Source: Branchiostoma floridae (taxonomy: Eukaryota; Chordata; Leptocardii; Amphioxiformes; Branchiostomatidae). Taken from it: DNA of 64,000 bases. The notes beneath the pieces were generated by a model that saw nothing but the letters and a program-made list of their open reading frames with translations, made no database searches and had not been told where the DNA came from. Positions 22,173 to 64,000 of this stretch are shown piece after piece. The stretch's first letter is position 1; every line of letters begins with the position of its first letter. The translations under genes and the position numbers were made by a program. The DNA is taken from NCBI RefSeq assembly GCF_000003815.2, contig NC_049979.1, positions 14,741,459-14,805,458 on the forward strand, written 5' to 3'.

Positions 22173-25100
22173 GACGATGATGTGGCTGATGACCAACTCG
22201 CGACGCTCCTGGTCTTTCCGCCAGAGGTCCAACAGGCCATAGATCAAGTCCTGCCGAGCAACGACCCTCTGGATCGCCCTGACTTCAACCCGGTGGAGTA
22301 CATCAACACGCTGTTTCCCACGGAACAATCTCTCGCCAATATCGACGAGGTGCGGCCGGCGGCCTCATACTTTTACTTTAGAGTAGAGTAACGTTTAAAT
22401 TATAGATATGAGAAGTTGGGGGTGTGCTGAAAAAGCTGATGACTATGAAAAATATATACCCTTAACTGTCACGGATTCAGTTCAATTCAACGTAAGTTGT
22501 TGAGCTACAGAGCTAATATCCAAAATGACGTTCTTAGTTAATAGAACAAGATTATGGTAAAATCAGTACCTGAAAAAATTGTGATGAAAAGAGCATATCG
22601 TTTAATATATGGTTCGATGAGTGTCCAAGGCTAGATATGTCATCCGTTCCTTGGAACCGTCCCTGAATTTTAGTGTTGCTATTGGCTATTCTTTGCATAC
22701 ATGGTGAACAAGGGAGAATTGCTGTGGAAGGACTAATGCTTTTTGCAAACCCCAATCAATTTCTGTAGGTTGTGAACAGAATCCGCTTGAAGATCCGTCG
22801 TCTTGATGATGACATCCGCGGGGTTGTGCGAGGTCAGACGAACGTGAGTCAGGATGGGCAGGCGGCCCTGGAGGAGGCACAGAAGGCCATACAACAGCTG
22901 TTTGAGAGGATCAAGGACATCAAGGACAAGGTCAGCACCTTAACTTCATACTAGTAGCTGCTTAGTCCTGCAAATTTGTTTAAAGACTTTATTTTACGGT
23001 AGAGAAGGCACTGCCTAAACCACATATATAACACCACTACAAATATTTAGAGAATATGCAATAGTATAGTGATTAACAATCCTGCTTCTCAATAAGTCTT
23101 TGCAGTTGTGTTTGTATAGGCCATAGCACCTGATTTTTCTGGTATTGCCCCAGGCTGAGAAGTCAGAGGAGATGGTGAAGGAGATCACCCGTGATATCAA
23201 ACAGCTGGACCACGCTAAGCGCCATCTTACCTCCTCCATCACCACCCTGAACCACCTGCACATGCTGGTAGGGGGCGTCGACTCTCTGCACTCCCTCATT
23301 CGCCGCCGGCAGTATGGAGAGGTTGCCAACCTGCTGCAGGGAGTGGTAAACGTCATGGAACACTTCCACAAGTACATGAGCATCCCACAGATCAGCCAGC
23401 TCGCAGATCAGGTTTGTTGGTGTAGATGTCAAATAAACAATAAAACCAGAAAAATCGCCCGAGTGCAGATCTTTGCCCGCATGAATTGCTCCATAGAACT
23501 AACATGCCTAACAAGTTTACAGATTAAAAGAGAGCTGCCTGGAAATTTGATCAATCTTGCTCAAACATGTCACATATTTGGTAGGTTTTATTTGCAGACC
23601 ATATACGGACAAAACTGTAATGATAAGTCCATCAGTGTTTTTTAATTACAGGTCCTTTCTTGAAAAGATTCAAGACTAATTTCTCTTTCACTTCTAGGTG
23701 AAACAGATCCAGACAGAAGTTGGTCAACAGATATTGGCAGATTTTGAGGAGGCATTCTCGGCCCATGGTGGAAAAGGTCTGGGACCCAGCAACACAGCGC
23801 AGCTGGCTGAGGCATGTCTGGTAGTGAATGTCCTTGACCCCAAGGTCAAGCGTGACCTGATGAAGTGGTTTGTGAAGCTGCAGCTGCAGGAGTATGCAGC
23901 GCTGTTCCACGAGGGGCAAGACGTCGCCTGGCTTGACAAGATCGACCGTCGCTATGCCTGGCTCAAACGAGCGCTGGTTGAGTTCGAGGAGAAGTTTGGG
24001 AACATGTTCCCTGCTGAGTGGGCAGTGAGCGAGAGGATTACTGTGGAGTTCTGCCACATCACCAGAAAGGAGCTGTCTCGCATCATGACCAACAGGAAGG
24101 CGGAGATTGAGGTAAAACTGCTCCTTTTTGCCATCCAGAGAACCACCAACTTCGAACAGCTGCTGGTGAAGAGATTCACTGGCATCACGTTTGAGGAGGA
24201 GGGGCAAGGCCAGAATTTAACCAACCCGTTTGTGGAGCCACAGCAACTGGAGTCAACAAACCCATTTGAAGTGGAAGATGAAAATTCACAAGCTGCACCA
24301 GCCAAGCCAAAGCAGTCTCCATTCATTGGCATCATCTCCCAATGTTTTGAGCCACACCTGCACGTCTATATCCTGTCTCAGGACAAAAACCTAGCAGAAT
24401 TGATCGAGCGGTTTGTTCAGGACTTCAAGGAACACGGTGTTCCCCACGTAGAAGGTGAGGATGGAGGTGCAGTCCTGCCAAGTTGTGCAGACCTGTTTGT
24501 GTTCTACAAGAAGTGCATGGTGCAGTGCTCACAGCTGAGTGCGGGGGCACCCATGGTGGACCTCGCAGGGGTGTTCCGCAAGTACCTGAGAGACTATGCC
24601 AGCAGGTTGCTGATTGGCAATTTGCCAAAGGTAAGGCCTGAAGTGCTAGCCTGGGTAGTAGATTTGCTCAGCTTGCTTCTTCCATTGTAGTCAACCAATA
24701 GTTAACTAGGGAGTTTCATGAGCTGAAAAAGATGGTGTTGAGACTATAGGAGCACAAGGTTTGTTAATACTTGTATACTGATTTCATATAAATTTCACAA
24801 GCTGTTCAAGTTTGTATATCTTCAAATGAAACAATTTAGCATGATTAAAAAAACAGGCCCAATAATAAGAACTGCTGATTCCCAACTGGTATCAACCTGA
24901 ATATAAAGTGAGTAAGGGAGTTTGGAACTTTCATGTTCTGTAAAATACCCAGTAAGTATGCTTGGATCTCATATCCCAACCTGACAAGAAATTTTTGGAC
25001 TGCACAATCTTTATATTATTTTGTTGCATCACACTAAGAGTATATTAAGAATATATAAGGAAACTTAATTTTTTCTTTAAACTTGCTTTGTGTACACATG

Positions 25101-27890
25101 ATGTTTTGCATGCATGAATGTGAGATGCTCCATGTTTGATAGTCAATATATTGTGATTCTTATTATTCCTCCAACATGATAATGGTTTAACTTTGACTCA
25201 AAATGCAAAAAACTGTCCAAAAAAAAGATGTATGACCAAAGCGTTTTGCCTACAGGTCAAAACTTTGTTTTGGAATAATTTAGTCATCTTGTTGTTAAAA
25301 GTTTAAACCTTAGTCACTGTTGAACTTTTATGTTTATATTGTGTTTTGCCATTTTGCTGTTGTCTGCATGTTGCATGGCAACGATAGCCATTTCTTTTTG
25401 TGTTGAAGGTGAGCAAAGGATCCACGGCACATGAGTCAATGCCAAAGGACATGCAATTCTACAGGATGCTGTCTCAAAGTGTTAGTCACACTGGTAGAAC
25501 AGTAGTTAAGATAATGGGTCTAGATATTACGGTTGTGTTGTTCATGATCATGCGAGTAGGTGGCATTAAGTACTGTACAACACCAGAAGTATGCCTAGCT
25601 ATAAGCCTTAAAGAACCTATACTTTTCCCATGGTGACATTCCTGAGGCTATGGATTGCATGCTTAAGTAGGTTTGGCTTTGTAATTAGCAGGATTGTCAT
25701 TATTAATCATTTATCACTCAGGTGATTTACATGATTGTCAGTATGTGAACTTATACAAATGCAAAGCATCTTTTAAACATCTGCAAATCAAAACTGTGCA
25801 TACTTGAAAGGATTTCTGATGCTGCAATATCAAGTCACCTGATGGATAAAAGTTTAATGTCAACAAGCCAGAGATGTAGTTGTTATTCTTGCTGTATGTG
25901 CATGTCTGCAAGGTACTGTAACATTACATCATGGGTGTGGAATATTGGAATATGGTGTACAGTTATAGTGACACACTATGGCTATGGTAATGTTAGCTGC
26001 ATTTCTGCCATAGTTGGTAAATTATCCCATACTTCCCAGTGACCTTCCTTCAGACACCCTTACTCCTGTGGACCTGTGACATGTTGTGTGTTGGTGCAGG
26101 TAACCACCAGTGGGGGAGGGCTGACCATCTCCAGCCTGCTGAAGGAGGGGAACCAGGAGCTGAGTAAGTTCAGCCCTGAGGAGCAGCGTCTTGTCTGCAG
26201 CATCTTGTGCACGGCTGAGTATTGTCTTGACACATCTCAGCAGCTTGAGGACAAGCTCAAGGAAAAGGTAAGACAGAAGTTGCAATCTCAATGGTGATTC
26301 AAATAAAGAATGAGTGACTGAATAAATAAAGGCTTAGGCACATGAATAAACGAAGGAATTTGAATGATTGAATGAATGAATGAATGAATAACTAATTGAA
26401 GGAACAAACAGTGACTTTTAATTTTGACCATGTCTGACCTTCATTAAAGTGACTATTATGCTGTTATTTTATGTTTTTCTTGTACTGATATGAAGGGCGG
26501 AAAAACATTGTCATTGTAAAAACTTTTGGCATAACAAGATATGGACAAGCCAGGGCACTACCACTGCCTGTCATCATAATATATATGTTTACACATCCCT
26601 GATTGTGAGTCAAGCCAGTTGTTTCCTCTCCTCCGCGTCCCAGGTTGAACCATCCCTGAGTGAGCAGATTGACCTGTCTCAAGAGATGGACCTGTTCCAC
26701 ACCGTCATCTCCAACTGTATCCAGCTGCTGGTACAGGACCTGGAGGGGGCCTGTGAACCATCCCTCGCTACCATGGCAAGGGTCAACTGGCAGGTAGGAC
26801 TGACTCCATGTCAGTAATGTCAGTATTTCAAAGTGATCTTTTGATTGTTCCTTGCCACCAAGGTTCATGTCAACTGGTAGGTACAGTCTTACTGACATTT
26901 GCTTTTATTAGTAAATGTCTCTGACTTTTCACTAGCATGACCTGCATAGTTAAACACTTCCTTATGTCAGGTGATTTCATGTCCTTCATTGAAATTACTC
27001 CAAACGGTTAACTACAGGTAATGGTGAGATTTTGTAGCAAGGTCCCAATATTGGTGTCTTCAAACTACAAACACTTTTGTTCATTTGAGGTTTTAGTTGG
27101 TTACAAGCAAAAGAAACACTCCTGACAGGAATCACAGATGAAACAGTATGTGTTCCCTCAGAAGGAGAATAGACTAAATGTCTCTGAAATTGATCTAAGG
27201 TGGCATCAAGCATAGAATGTTGTTGAAGATTACTATGATTTTACCAGGATGTACAGTTCCAACCACTTTGCATTACAGGCTGTGGAAACAGTGGGTGACT
27301 CCAGTAACTACGTCACTGCCATCACCATGCACATTAAAACAGCTGTGCCACTCATCCGAGACAACCTGGCCTCCACCCGTAAGTACTTCACCCAATTCTG
27401 CACCAAGTTTGCAAACTCCTTTGTCCCCAAGTTCGTCACCTACTTGTACAAGTGTAAGCCCATCAGCACAGTTGGGGCAGAGCAGCTCTTACTGGATACC
27501 CACTCCCTCAAGACCGTGCTGCTCGACCTCCCTTCCATCGGATCTCAGGTCAACCGCAAACCTCCAACAAGCTACACAAAGATCGTGGTGAAGGGCATGA
27601 CCAAGGCTGAGATGATCCTGAAGGTGGTGATGTCCCCTCACGACCCACCTGCAGGGTTCGTGGACAATTACATCAAACTCCTGGCCGACTCTGACACTGG
27701 AAACTTCCAGAAAGTCTTGGATATGAAGGGTCTTAAGAGAAGCGAGCAGAGCACGATGTTGGAACTGTTTCGCACCAGACTGCCGGCCCCGCCGTCAGGT
27801 GAAGCACAGGCGTCCAACATGACACCCTCTCCAGAACAGGACTCCAGCAGGATCAGGAAGTTAGAGAAACTTATAAAAAAGAGACTGTAG
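22143..27890 (+). CDS. VPS53: Vacuolar protein sorting-associated protein 53 (GARP/EARP subunit)
   Basis: VPS53 is a subunit of the GARP and EARP tethering complexes that capture endosome-derived vesicles at the trans-Golgi network and recycling endosomes. Seven exons (22143-22349, 22769-22930, 23154-23411, 23698-24630, 26100-26267, 26644-26793, 27279-27890), all phase 0, give 829 residues, close to the 832 of the long human form. Nearly unbroken similarity runs from [20 protein letters not shown] through the N-terminal coiled coil ([19 protein letters not shown]), [16 protein letters not shown], and [20 protein letters not shown] to the C-terminal [14 protein letters not shown]. The first 15-20 residues do not align with vertebrates; ATG 22143 is the only in-frame ATG before the conserved part, but an upstream non-coding or coding exon is possible. 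Exon 2 uses a weaker GTCAGC donor. A 72-nt in-frame candidate exon lies at 25409-25480. Confidence 0.95.
25409..25480 (+). other. Candidate in-frame cassette exon of VPS53
   Basis: Seventy-two bases bounded by a pyrimidine-rich stretch ending ttgaag and a GTTAGT donor read [20 protein letters not shown] plus four residues, with no stop and phase 0 at both ends. It falls between the exons encoding GNLPK and VTTSGGG, a linker position. It has no known vertebrate counterpart that I can recall, and transcript support is unknown. Confidence 0.3.
26361..26390. repeat. Short (TGAA)n microsatellite
   Basis: Imperfect tandem tgaa/aatg units in the VPS53 intron after the exon ending at 26267. Ordinary simple repeat. 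Confidence 0.8.
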
Positions 27891-30800
27891 TGTTAAGTTG
27901 TCACAGTGAATGTATTTTAATCAACACCGGTCACTTTAAATTTGGGAAGTCCTTTTCTGGCATGTGTCAAGGGCACCATGTGCAAAGCTTTACTTTGCAA
28001 CTAGTTACCAGTTAACATTTTGTGTTATATGTCCTTTGAAAGAAGGATGCTTTTCTTTATATTATGGCACATGAGTAGGAAGGTATACAGCCCTGTATCC
28101 AAGATATAGATAAGTTGCCAAATCTTAAGTGACCAGGGTTACATGTATTTGTGGTGGTGCTGACATTATTACACAGTTTGATTGATTTAATTATGTCAAA
28201 TCTATTGTATAGATTTATTAATGATCTAAGGTTGTTTGTCTTATAACTTCAAAAAAGGCAAATACAAAATGTATTGAGTTTGGCTGATTGATAATTTATG
28301 GGACAATCTGTTGATATATGTATTAGCCTCAGCTTGTCAAGCTAATTGTGGATCTGAATTAAGTCAAGTCCAGTCAAGTCATAACCATAGCTTGACAGTA
28401 GACTGTGCTATACATGTAGATATAAGCATACCATTAGCAGCTCTCTACTTTTGTATATGTTCTATGTAGCAGGACCAATCTTGTAGGAATGTAGAAGTTA
28501 CAAGAAAATGATTTTCAGGGACATGTTGCTAGATAACACTAGATGTATGTTTGTATAAAATAGTGTATGTGATGTGATGCATATTGTGACAAGATGTGTG
28601 ATAAATTGATAAACTTTGTCAACAAGAATGCTTGATCCAAACTTTTGAATGACTTGGAATCATTCATTGTAAACATGTGTTTTGGTACATTTACATGGGC
28701 AAAGTATATTGCTGCAATGTTTTCTCCCTCCAGTGAGCCTTAGTTCATTTTTTAGTGCATGCAGTGCTCTCTGAAAGAGATAGGGGGCTCTTTTGATTAG
28801 CTGTTGTCAGCCATCCACTGTTTACCATTGGGACCAGCAGTTTAGGTTTAATTTCAAAAACATCTGTCTTTGGTGGAACACTCCTTTTCACCCATTTCTT
28901 AGGAAAATAATCTCATAACAATACCGGCACATTGTCCAACATGTTGCACAAACCCTACATGGATAACCTGTGGAAATTCAGTATACCAAGCTAAGGCTTG
29001 AGTACACAAAGAAAAACAGTCTTACATCAAAACATATTGGATGGTGTTTGTTGTTTTATCATTTTACTGAAATGAAGTAGTAGTAAACAGTATAAATGTA
29101 TATGATATAATGATGGCATTAAATCTGGTTGTGAAGGAAGATGTCTTACGGTTTCATCTTTATCCATAGACTTGCTGTTGTGCACTTTTGTGAATGAACA
29201 ATCTTTTAAGATGGATAGTTAAGACAGTCACCCTGTATTTCGAGACAAATTTGGAACTTGGGAGGTCTAATTAAGTTTCAGACTTGCTGTTATGTCTTAA
29301 GTTGTTATTGAATATAAAGTTAACATTTCATGTATTGGTTAAAACATGATCATTTGATATGGTCTATCTACTTCTGCTATAGCCTATAGAGGTAGGTGAC
29401 CTTAAGTTGAATTAAATTGTTCACAACTTCACCTGTCATCACCATCAGTATGCATTAATCTTGGACTAATAACATCTTCTGTATTCAAGAATTAAAAGGT
29501 GCCAATGTTTGCTGAGCTATCTGTAAGTTGATCTGTAACAGCCACACAATGCTCATGGTACATTTCAAATGATGCTAGAGTGGACAAACCTTTGCACAAG
29601 GTCATGATTGTATAAGTACTAAGTATTACATTTTCTGTTACATTTGATTTAACTTAATTGATGCTTGGTTACAGTCATTCCTGGCCAGAATTGGACCTGA
29701 TGTTAGAGAGGAGGGACATGGTTAAGATGCTGACATGGCTGAATATGGACAGATCACAGAGTTTTTAAGATTTATTGTTATTGTTCAGATGATTTGTATC
29801 GTACATTTTGGTGAAAAATTTGACAACATGCTGAACTGTAACTGAAAAACATTTGTAATGTCCTTCTTTGTCCAGGAGTGTAAAAGCTAGCCCAAGACTA
29901 TAATAGCTTAGTTACTGGTAAATTTTAAGACAGATAGAGCCGATTCCTCATGGGAACAGATTACCACCTGCACTGTAATCATTATGTGACATGGTGTGGC
30001 TACCCAATGAGGGTCTGCCCTAATGCTGACCTACAGAACTGTTCACCCATAACTCAACATGATAGGCAAGCAGAACCACTGGCCTATATTTTGTGACATG
30101 AAAATGTGAAGACTTTGGTAAGACAGCTGGGCTGTCTCCAACTTAACAATTTTTCCAACCCCACTCATTGTTTGGGAGCCCATTTTTTTTTTTTTCTTAT
30201 GTACTGAAATTCAGATTTTTGGACAAACGGGGTGAAATGCTTGTCCAATGGTTGCAAATTTTGATCACGAGACAGAGGGATGGGACCTGATGGTAGTCCT
30301 GTAAGACAGTATAAACAATAGAAAACACCCAAAGTTTTTGATATTCCTTCACACTTGGTATGATGAATATAAAAGGAAACATTTGGATGCTGAGATGGAA
30401 TTCTATGTATACTGTCATTGATTAACTTGATTGGCTTCTCTAATCTAACTGGGATGTAAAACTACACATACTAATGGAATTACAATTAGCATATGAACAT
30501 TTTCATACATCTGGACATCACCATTGAAAGCTTTTTTTTTTTACCTGAGTACACATAACGAGTATTCCTATGTTAATCCTATATTGTTTTGCCATTGTTT
30601 AGTAATGGGCCATATATCCATCAGCTGACAAAACACACCTGGCTGCATTGCCAAGGCATCAAGCCAAAAACATTCACTTCTTATTGCAATTGTCTAACAA
30701 TTGTGTTATCAGCCCTTTGGGGTTGTCTAATAAGGTAAAGGTTTAGTGATGAGATGACTGCTGACATGATGGCTGGGATGAAGAAAGTGTTGAATGTATC

Positions 30801-32832
30801 CATCACCCCACTCCATCCAACATTGGTGCCCAGGCATAAGGGGTGTACATGGGGGTTTCCAGGGAACACTAGGTTTGAAAGGGATATTGTATGAAGTACT
30901 TAATCTCCAACCAGATCCACGGTGCGTAATGTATAGTATCAAACTTCCCGACTCCCTTAGCCGGCTACACTCCTTGGCCAGCTTTGCTACTATCTTATGG
31001 CACCGTAGGATCTGCTTGGAGATTATGAAGTACTGTAGTCTGTTGCCAAGGATGAGTGGGCAGTAGGCCTATGTGAATGAATATATAAACAAGCTGGGAG
31101 ATGGAGTAATAACTGTAACACAAACTGCATCACATTTTGTGACAACCCTATTCCTCAGAACATGTTTGTATTTTTACTTGGTAACATTTATCTGTACATT
31201 AATATGCAGAATTTTGCTGTTGACTTTTCAGATCTCAAAGGTCATTCTGATCACAAGGGCTTTTAGGTGCTTAACCTATCAGTGTTAGCACACACTTGAT
31301 GTTGTCATCTTACACATGACTTGCATTAGTTACCTGGGAATTAAGACTGCTAAAGATCAATTTGAACATGAGTGAGCCATATCCTCACAATACTGTCAAT
31401 AGTATCTTTTGTAAGTCACAAATCAGGGAGTGTAGAAATTATCATAATATCTCTTCAGTCCTTGCCATTATTACTAGATGGATACTCCTTGACTTGTTTT
31501 TTTTAAACATGTTTTTATCAGGTTGTCTATTTTGTGCTGTTCTCTTACAGTTACATGTCTTCCAGCTATGAGAAGAAAACATAACGAACACATCTAATAA
31601 AAAACATGTCAACAAAAAAAACAGCTCAAGCTGAATCTGGGCTGCCAGATCACAAACCCAGCAGCATTTAATATCCAGTATACTACAAAAGTCTGATCAG
31701 GCAGCCAATTGGCGTTGGTTGTTTGGTGCTACCCCCACTGTTACAGTTGCATGATGAAGCATGCCAAAACTTGGGATTTTCTTAGAATATCCAAGGAGGT
31801 TATGATATATCAAGGAGCTTTTGTCTCCTTGGATATATAACCTCCTTGGAATATCATTATAATTATAATAATTCATCTGGTGTTTTACTTGCAGCTATCA
31901 ATGGTTAGGTACGCAAAGAGTGATATTCCATGTCCACAACAGTATTGAATTAAAATGCTATCGCAGTAGTGGTTGATTCCAGGGCAACTTTGAGACAAAG
32001 TCCAGATTACAGTTACTTGCTAAGAGTTATAAATTGTTGTCCTTATCTACATACAGACCCTTCAAAGGTTCGGTTGATGCCCATGACGTCACCTCACCCA
32101 AACACCCAATCAGAACGCGTCATTGGAAAGGAGTGCAGAACGCAGCCAAACGCAATATGGCAAATTTGGATACATTAATACTGTCAAATAGCCCCATATA
32201 TCTATGAATTTTTTGCTTTTTTTGGTATTTTCAGCGAGTAATCTTCCCTATTCACTGTGATATTTTATTTATTGACCAGAAGTCGACACAACGTTCTCCG
32301 GAGGAGAGTATGGGGCACCGGTGCGGTTTGCACACGTCACGTTCGCCCTTGGCATGAACAAGAACAAGGAGGCCATCTTGGGCTGGGGTTGTCTCGATAA
32401 GTCTCGTTTAATGTACAAATCCTCTGAAACTGAGGTTCCAGTTGGAAATCAGGCACAAGCAGAGTGGAGAGGATCTATCTGTTTCGCTCATATGAGGACT
32501 TTTAGCGCCGTGGATGTGCGGTGGATCCGAAAGATCTAGATTGAATATACCGTGCAGTTAACCGCACAGGAGGCCAGGGAAGTCCGCCCGCCGTGGTGGC
32601 CCGTTGTGCTAGGCAAACGCTGTCAACCGGCCTCGTTTGATTATCGTGCCAATTGGTTCGGAAAGTTCGCCGTGGAATTCCTCGAAAGTGCACAAACTCA
32701 GCTGCGGGAAGATATGCATCTTGGGTGGGGGATTCTGTAGTGATTGGCCAACTTTCCAGCGCCCCTCCACCCGTTGTTTTGCTATTTTTGTCAGAGTGAA
32801 ACGAAGTCGATAGAAATTGTGCTGAATCCAAG
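27891..32832. other. Intergenic region: VPS53 3' UTR, spacer and MARK upstream region
   Basis: About 4.9 kb of mostly AT-rich DNA without a supported coding exon. The left part probably includes a long VPS53 3' UTR, but I could not choose a poly(A) site. It contains the hairpin at 31787-31855. From about 32270 the sequence becomes richer in GC and CpG up to the MARK start, as expected for the MARK promoter and 5' UTR; short ORFs there look incidental. Confidence 0.55.
31787..31855. repeat. Long hairpin-forming inverted repeat
   Basis: Arms of about 30 bp (31787-31817 and 31825-31854), with left-arm word ccaaggaggttat and right-arm word ataacctccttgg, are separated by the loop cttttgt. They pair with only one or two small mismatches or indels. 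Words are shared with the palindrome at 17346-17371, suggesting a dispersed foldback repeat. Confidence 0.75.
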
Positions 32833-63767
<30,935 letters not shown>

Positions 63768-64000
63768 TGACGTTGCTAGTGTTGACCTTTACTGTGTAGA
63801 CGCTTCCGACTTCAGTGTTGCGCTGTGTGCCGCAGGGGAAGGGATGCTGCAGCACTCACCATCATGTCTCCTTGTTGTGACCTGTACCAAACAAAGCTGC
63901 CAGAAGGGAGGCTTTAAGGTCAGCTAGGGAAGAAACTGTAAGTGCATGTAACAGGTGGAGGAAAAGGGTTAAAAAAGCAAGGTGGCGAGAGAGAGATAGG
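63768..64000 (+). other. MARK 3' UTR (start)
   Basis: Sequence after the MARK TAA stop at 63765-63767. No AATAAA appears before the window ends, so the transcript probably continues to the right. Confidence 0.6.

Overview
The window looks like a genomic scaffold from a cephalochordate, most probably an amphioxus (Branchiostoma). It carries intron-rich animal genes with canonical GT/AG splice sites, protein sequences close to but clearly distinct from vertebrate ones, a 401-base assembly gap, and a gene order matching human chromosome 14q32. The species is an inference, with no marker that settles it. Exon models were built by hand from reading frame, splice sites and remembered vertebrate homologues. 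In all five genes the exon phases agree at every junction.

Layout. (1) 1-3121, minus: the 5' part of a cytoplasmic tryptophanyl-tRNA synthetase gene (WARS1 type), with its 3' exons off the left edge. (2) 3122-3692: a short head-to-head, probably bidirectional promoter. (3) 3693-9227, plus: WDR25, whose WD40 domain follows an unusually long (about 1000-residue) low-complexity N-terminal region encoded in one exon. (4) 9228-12426: convergent intergenic DNA with a small inverted-repeat transposon. (5) 12427-16333, minus: a BEGAIN/TJAP1-family scaffold protein, lacking its first exon(s). (6) About 16.3-22.1 kb: repeat-rich DNA with tandem repeats, palindromes, a gap and two small unassigned ORFs. 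(7) 22143-27890, plus: VPS53, complete. (8) 27891-32832: intergenic. (9) 32833-63767, plus: a complete 18-exon MARK/Par-1 kinase gene giving 762 residues, with a 13.8-kb third intron that holds a 5S-rRNA-derived SINE and other mobile elements.

Biology. These are housekeeping and cell-organisation genes: tRNA charging, an RNA-processing-like WD40 protein, a junction/synapse scaffold, a Golgi tethering subunit and a polarity kinase. They are not an operon or a pathway. Their interest as a group is synteny: WARS1, WDR25 and BEGAIN are adjacent in human 14q32.2 and MARK3 lies a few Mb away, while VPS53 is on human chromosome 17.

Most noteworthy: two families of short non-autonomous DNA transposons, two copies each, with CAGGG-type terminal inverted repeats and apparent 5-bp target-site duplications at all four insertions; a 122-base 5S-rRNA-like SINE head; the expanded WDR25 N-terminus; repeated acidic-dileucine motifs in the BEGAIN-like protein; candidate in-frame cassette exons in MARK and VPS53; and an inverted 51-bp duplication containing the VPS53 start codon. 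No CRISPR array, bacterial operon or clearly new multi-gene system is present.
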